Shown: one piece after another, positions 54,001 through 57,000 of the stretch | How the letters are laid out: each line of letters begins with the position of its first letter | Numbering within the stretch: the stretch's first letter is position 1 | NCBI GenBank assembly: GCA_030248225.1 | Contig: JASANE010028453.1 | Span: 1 to 64,000, forward strand | DNA: 64,000 nucleotides | DNA from: Trileptium ribeirensis | Taxonomy: Eukaryota > Nematoda > Enoplea > Enoplida > Thoracostomopsidae | Reading direction: 5' to 3' | Translations under genes and position numbers: made by a program | The notes under the pieces: model-generated | What the model saw: the letters and a program-made list of their open reading frames with translations, nothing else | The model's database searches: none | What the model was told of the DNA's origin: nothing

Positions 54001-57000
54001 AAATCGTGTTCCGGTTGCGGTTCCGGCAAAGGCAAAAACCATACCGGAACCTGAATTCCGATTTGAAAAGTTAGTTTAAAATTTTCCACGTTTTTTGCTT
54101 CATCTGTGATCCAAACAATGTAATATATATATTATACAATGATCAAGCTCCAATACAATCAAGCAAAAGAAAAGATTAACTACGCAATTTGACGTTTGAA
54201 ACGTAAGTAGGCACATAATTTCAGTTGGAATTTTTCATAATAACCTGCAGGAGTTTGTTAACAAATCAAAGCGACGTCGATGCTTGCAGCAGCTATTTTA
54301 CACATCCAGAAGTCCGTGGGGTACCTTTCAATTAAACCGGTCCAACTCGGTAACAGAGTATGGCTTACGCAGAAGTACTTAGGGTATGCTTGGCTAACAT
54401 AAATTGCTTCAAGAACCCGCCAATGCGCTTGTAAACTTGGTAAATCAGTCTAAATTGAAGTAAACTGACGTTATCTGCAACGCAGCTAGAAACTGCTTCC
54501 TTGGCAAAGAACTGTATTTATTGAAATTGTACTAGCAGCATCACAGTATGTCTCATTTATAGCATTCTGATTAGAAAGTTACCATCATTATCATCTAACT
54601 TCCGGGCACTGTTTGTCCAAAACTTACGGGCACTAGCCTAAACAGTGTCCCTGACCACTGATCAGAAAATTACCTTCTATCTATTATTTTCTCTTAGAAT
54701 CATATAAACCAATAATTTCAAGTTTCCTGCAGAACATGTAACAAACGTATGTGTAGTAAAGGAAGGCGACTGGAGACAGAGCGAAAGTGTGTATTCTACG
54801 CTCCGAGCTTTGTAAGCATATTCGATTTGACGCAGTATACGCAATGGTGTATAGTGGAAGGCATTTTTTGCTCTTAGTGTCCAAAAGTCGACATATTTGA
54901 TGAAAAAATAAACATTATTAGCTTCCTCAGTCTCTTTAAAGTTTCAGAAAAGCAACAATACTACCGCAATACATTAAGTTTAATGTAAAAGTTATTTTTA
55001 ATGCATTTTAAATCCACTATACCTTGATTTCTTCCTTCATCTGTTTTACTATATATAAATTTCGAAGACCAAGTTCCGGTTCCGGTTTAAATGGACGGTT
55101 CCGGTTATTCCCTGATATGTGTATATATATTTAACTAATTATCATATATAACCATGTTTTACAGTTTCAGGAAATGTTATATCCGTGATCAGTGTCATAC
55201 AAAACCCCCGTGTGATATTTTTTATTTCTGAGCACTTTGAAAATTTTCAAAAAATTAGCTAATTAATAATTATTTAGTAATTATATACCTAGCTAACTAA
55301 CAGTAGCATGTTTTTCACATCGTTGTATAGTAATAAACAGATTCATAATCAGCACGACGAGAAGTAATAATCTCACCAAAATTATAGCTTATTCATTGAA
55401 AAATAAGCAATCTTTGTTTGAAAATGCAAAAATAAGCTAACACGCTTCACTCATTAGTTAATAATATAGGTACTTATTAATTAAAGCAAATTTTGGCAAT
55501 ATCTATATATATGTCTTACATTTGACCAATATTACGCCTACAAGTTCAAACAAAAAAATTTAAACCAACACAGTAGTTATTGAGAAGTTCAAAGGACGGA
55601 TAGATGGTGCAGATTTTTCCCTCTCAAAAACGCTTCGCTTCACTCAATTACTTCTATGAGGTTGAAAACAATTTTTAATCACTTGCAATCTACAAGTTTT
55701 GTCTAAATATATTGCGTATATATATACTATGTTTCTATATGTTCGCCAGACAATGGCTAACGTTATTTTGTTAACATCGACTGAACTGAACCGTGCTACT
55801 CTAGTTCAATAATAATAATAATAATAATTGATTTTTATCCTGTAAACTAAATTACATTATGCAGAAACACACTGAAAGTGAAAAACGTGAAAGAGAAGGA
55901 GGTACATTGTTTTCCTGCTTGGCATTTGGGGTTGACGAACCCTTTTTAATTATACATCTTTTATATTCATTTATAAATAAAATCTTATTAATTGTTTGCC
56001 GATATTCTGGGATTTTGCAGCTGAACTAGGCCAAAAATAGCACTAATTTAGAAGGGTTGAATGGTTTTCTTTGGGTTGAATGAAAATTCTGGTTCACCGT
56101 AACGGTTGAAACGTTTTACTTGTAGTCGGTATTTTAGTGAGTGAGATAACTAGGGACTTGTCTCATGGTCAAGAAAGTCAATTCTGAGCGTATATAAAAG
56201 TTAGGACAAATTTACATTTCTACTTACATGACAAATCACAATTACATTCAGGCGAACAAATGTCACAGGTATAGCTTTGCAAACTTATCAGGTCAATTCG
56301 TATATACTTGTATTAGTTCTTCTTATAAATTATATTCATTCAAACATACTATGCAGGTGGACTTAAATAGTAAAGCACCACATATAACTATTTAGAGCTC
56401 TGAGCAAAATGACCCTAATCTTAGCCGCGTCGCTCCAGTGGTTGAGGGGATATGACCATTTTGGTGTTTTAGGATTCCCAAGGGTCCATTTTAAAACCTG
56501 TTTTGACCCAAGCCTCAGCAACAACAATATTTGATAGCTTTATAGAGCTAAATTTTCTGAACAAAATGAGACCAAATGCAGCCATGTCGCATCGGTGGTT
56601 GTCGAGATACGACACATAACGTGTTTTGGTGGGATCCTAGGGATCCTGCCTGGGCCCTGTCGGACCCCCTTTTGAACAGCAAGGAGTTGGGATCGGTTTT
56701 TGCGTCAACTAAAGGACACAAACAGAGATTTCAATCTTTCGAATGAGGTATCGCACGACCAGATCTGCCTATCAGAAGTTGAGTTATGCATGCCACCCGA
56801 AAAAAAACCCCCACAAACGTACGCTGCCAAATTTCACACTCCTGGCTAGTATGAATTCTTCACTTCGATCGTTCCACATACACATTCAGAATTCAACTAA
56901 AGATGCGAGAGAATATTGTAAAAAATCAGGTTTCGACAAGGGTTCGATGTTCTAAAAAATTGGGCGAAAAGTTGACAGTTATCCATACCTCTGATATACC

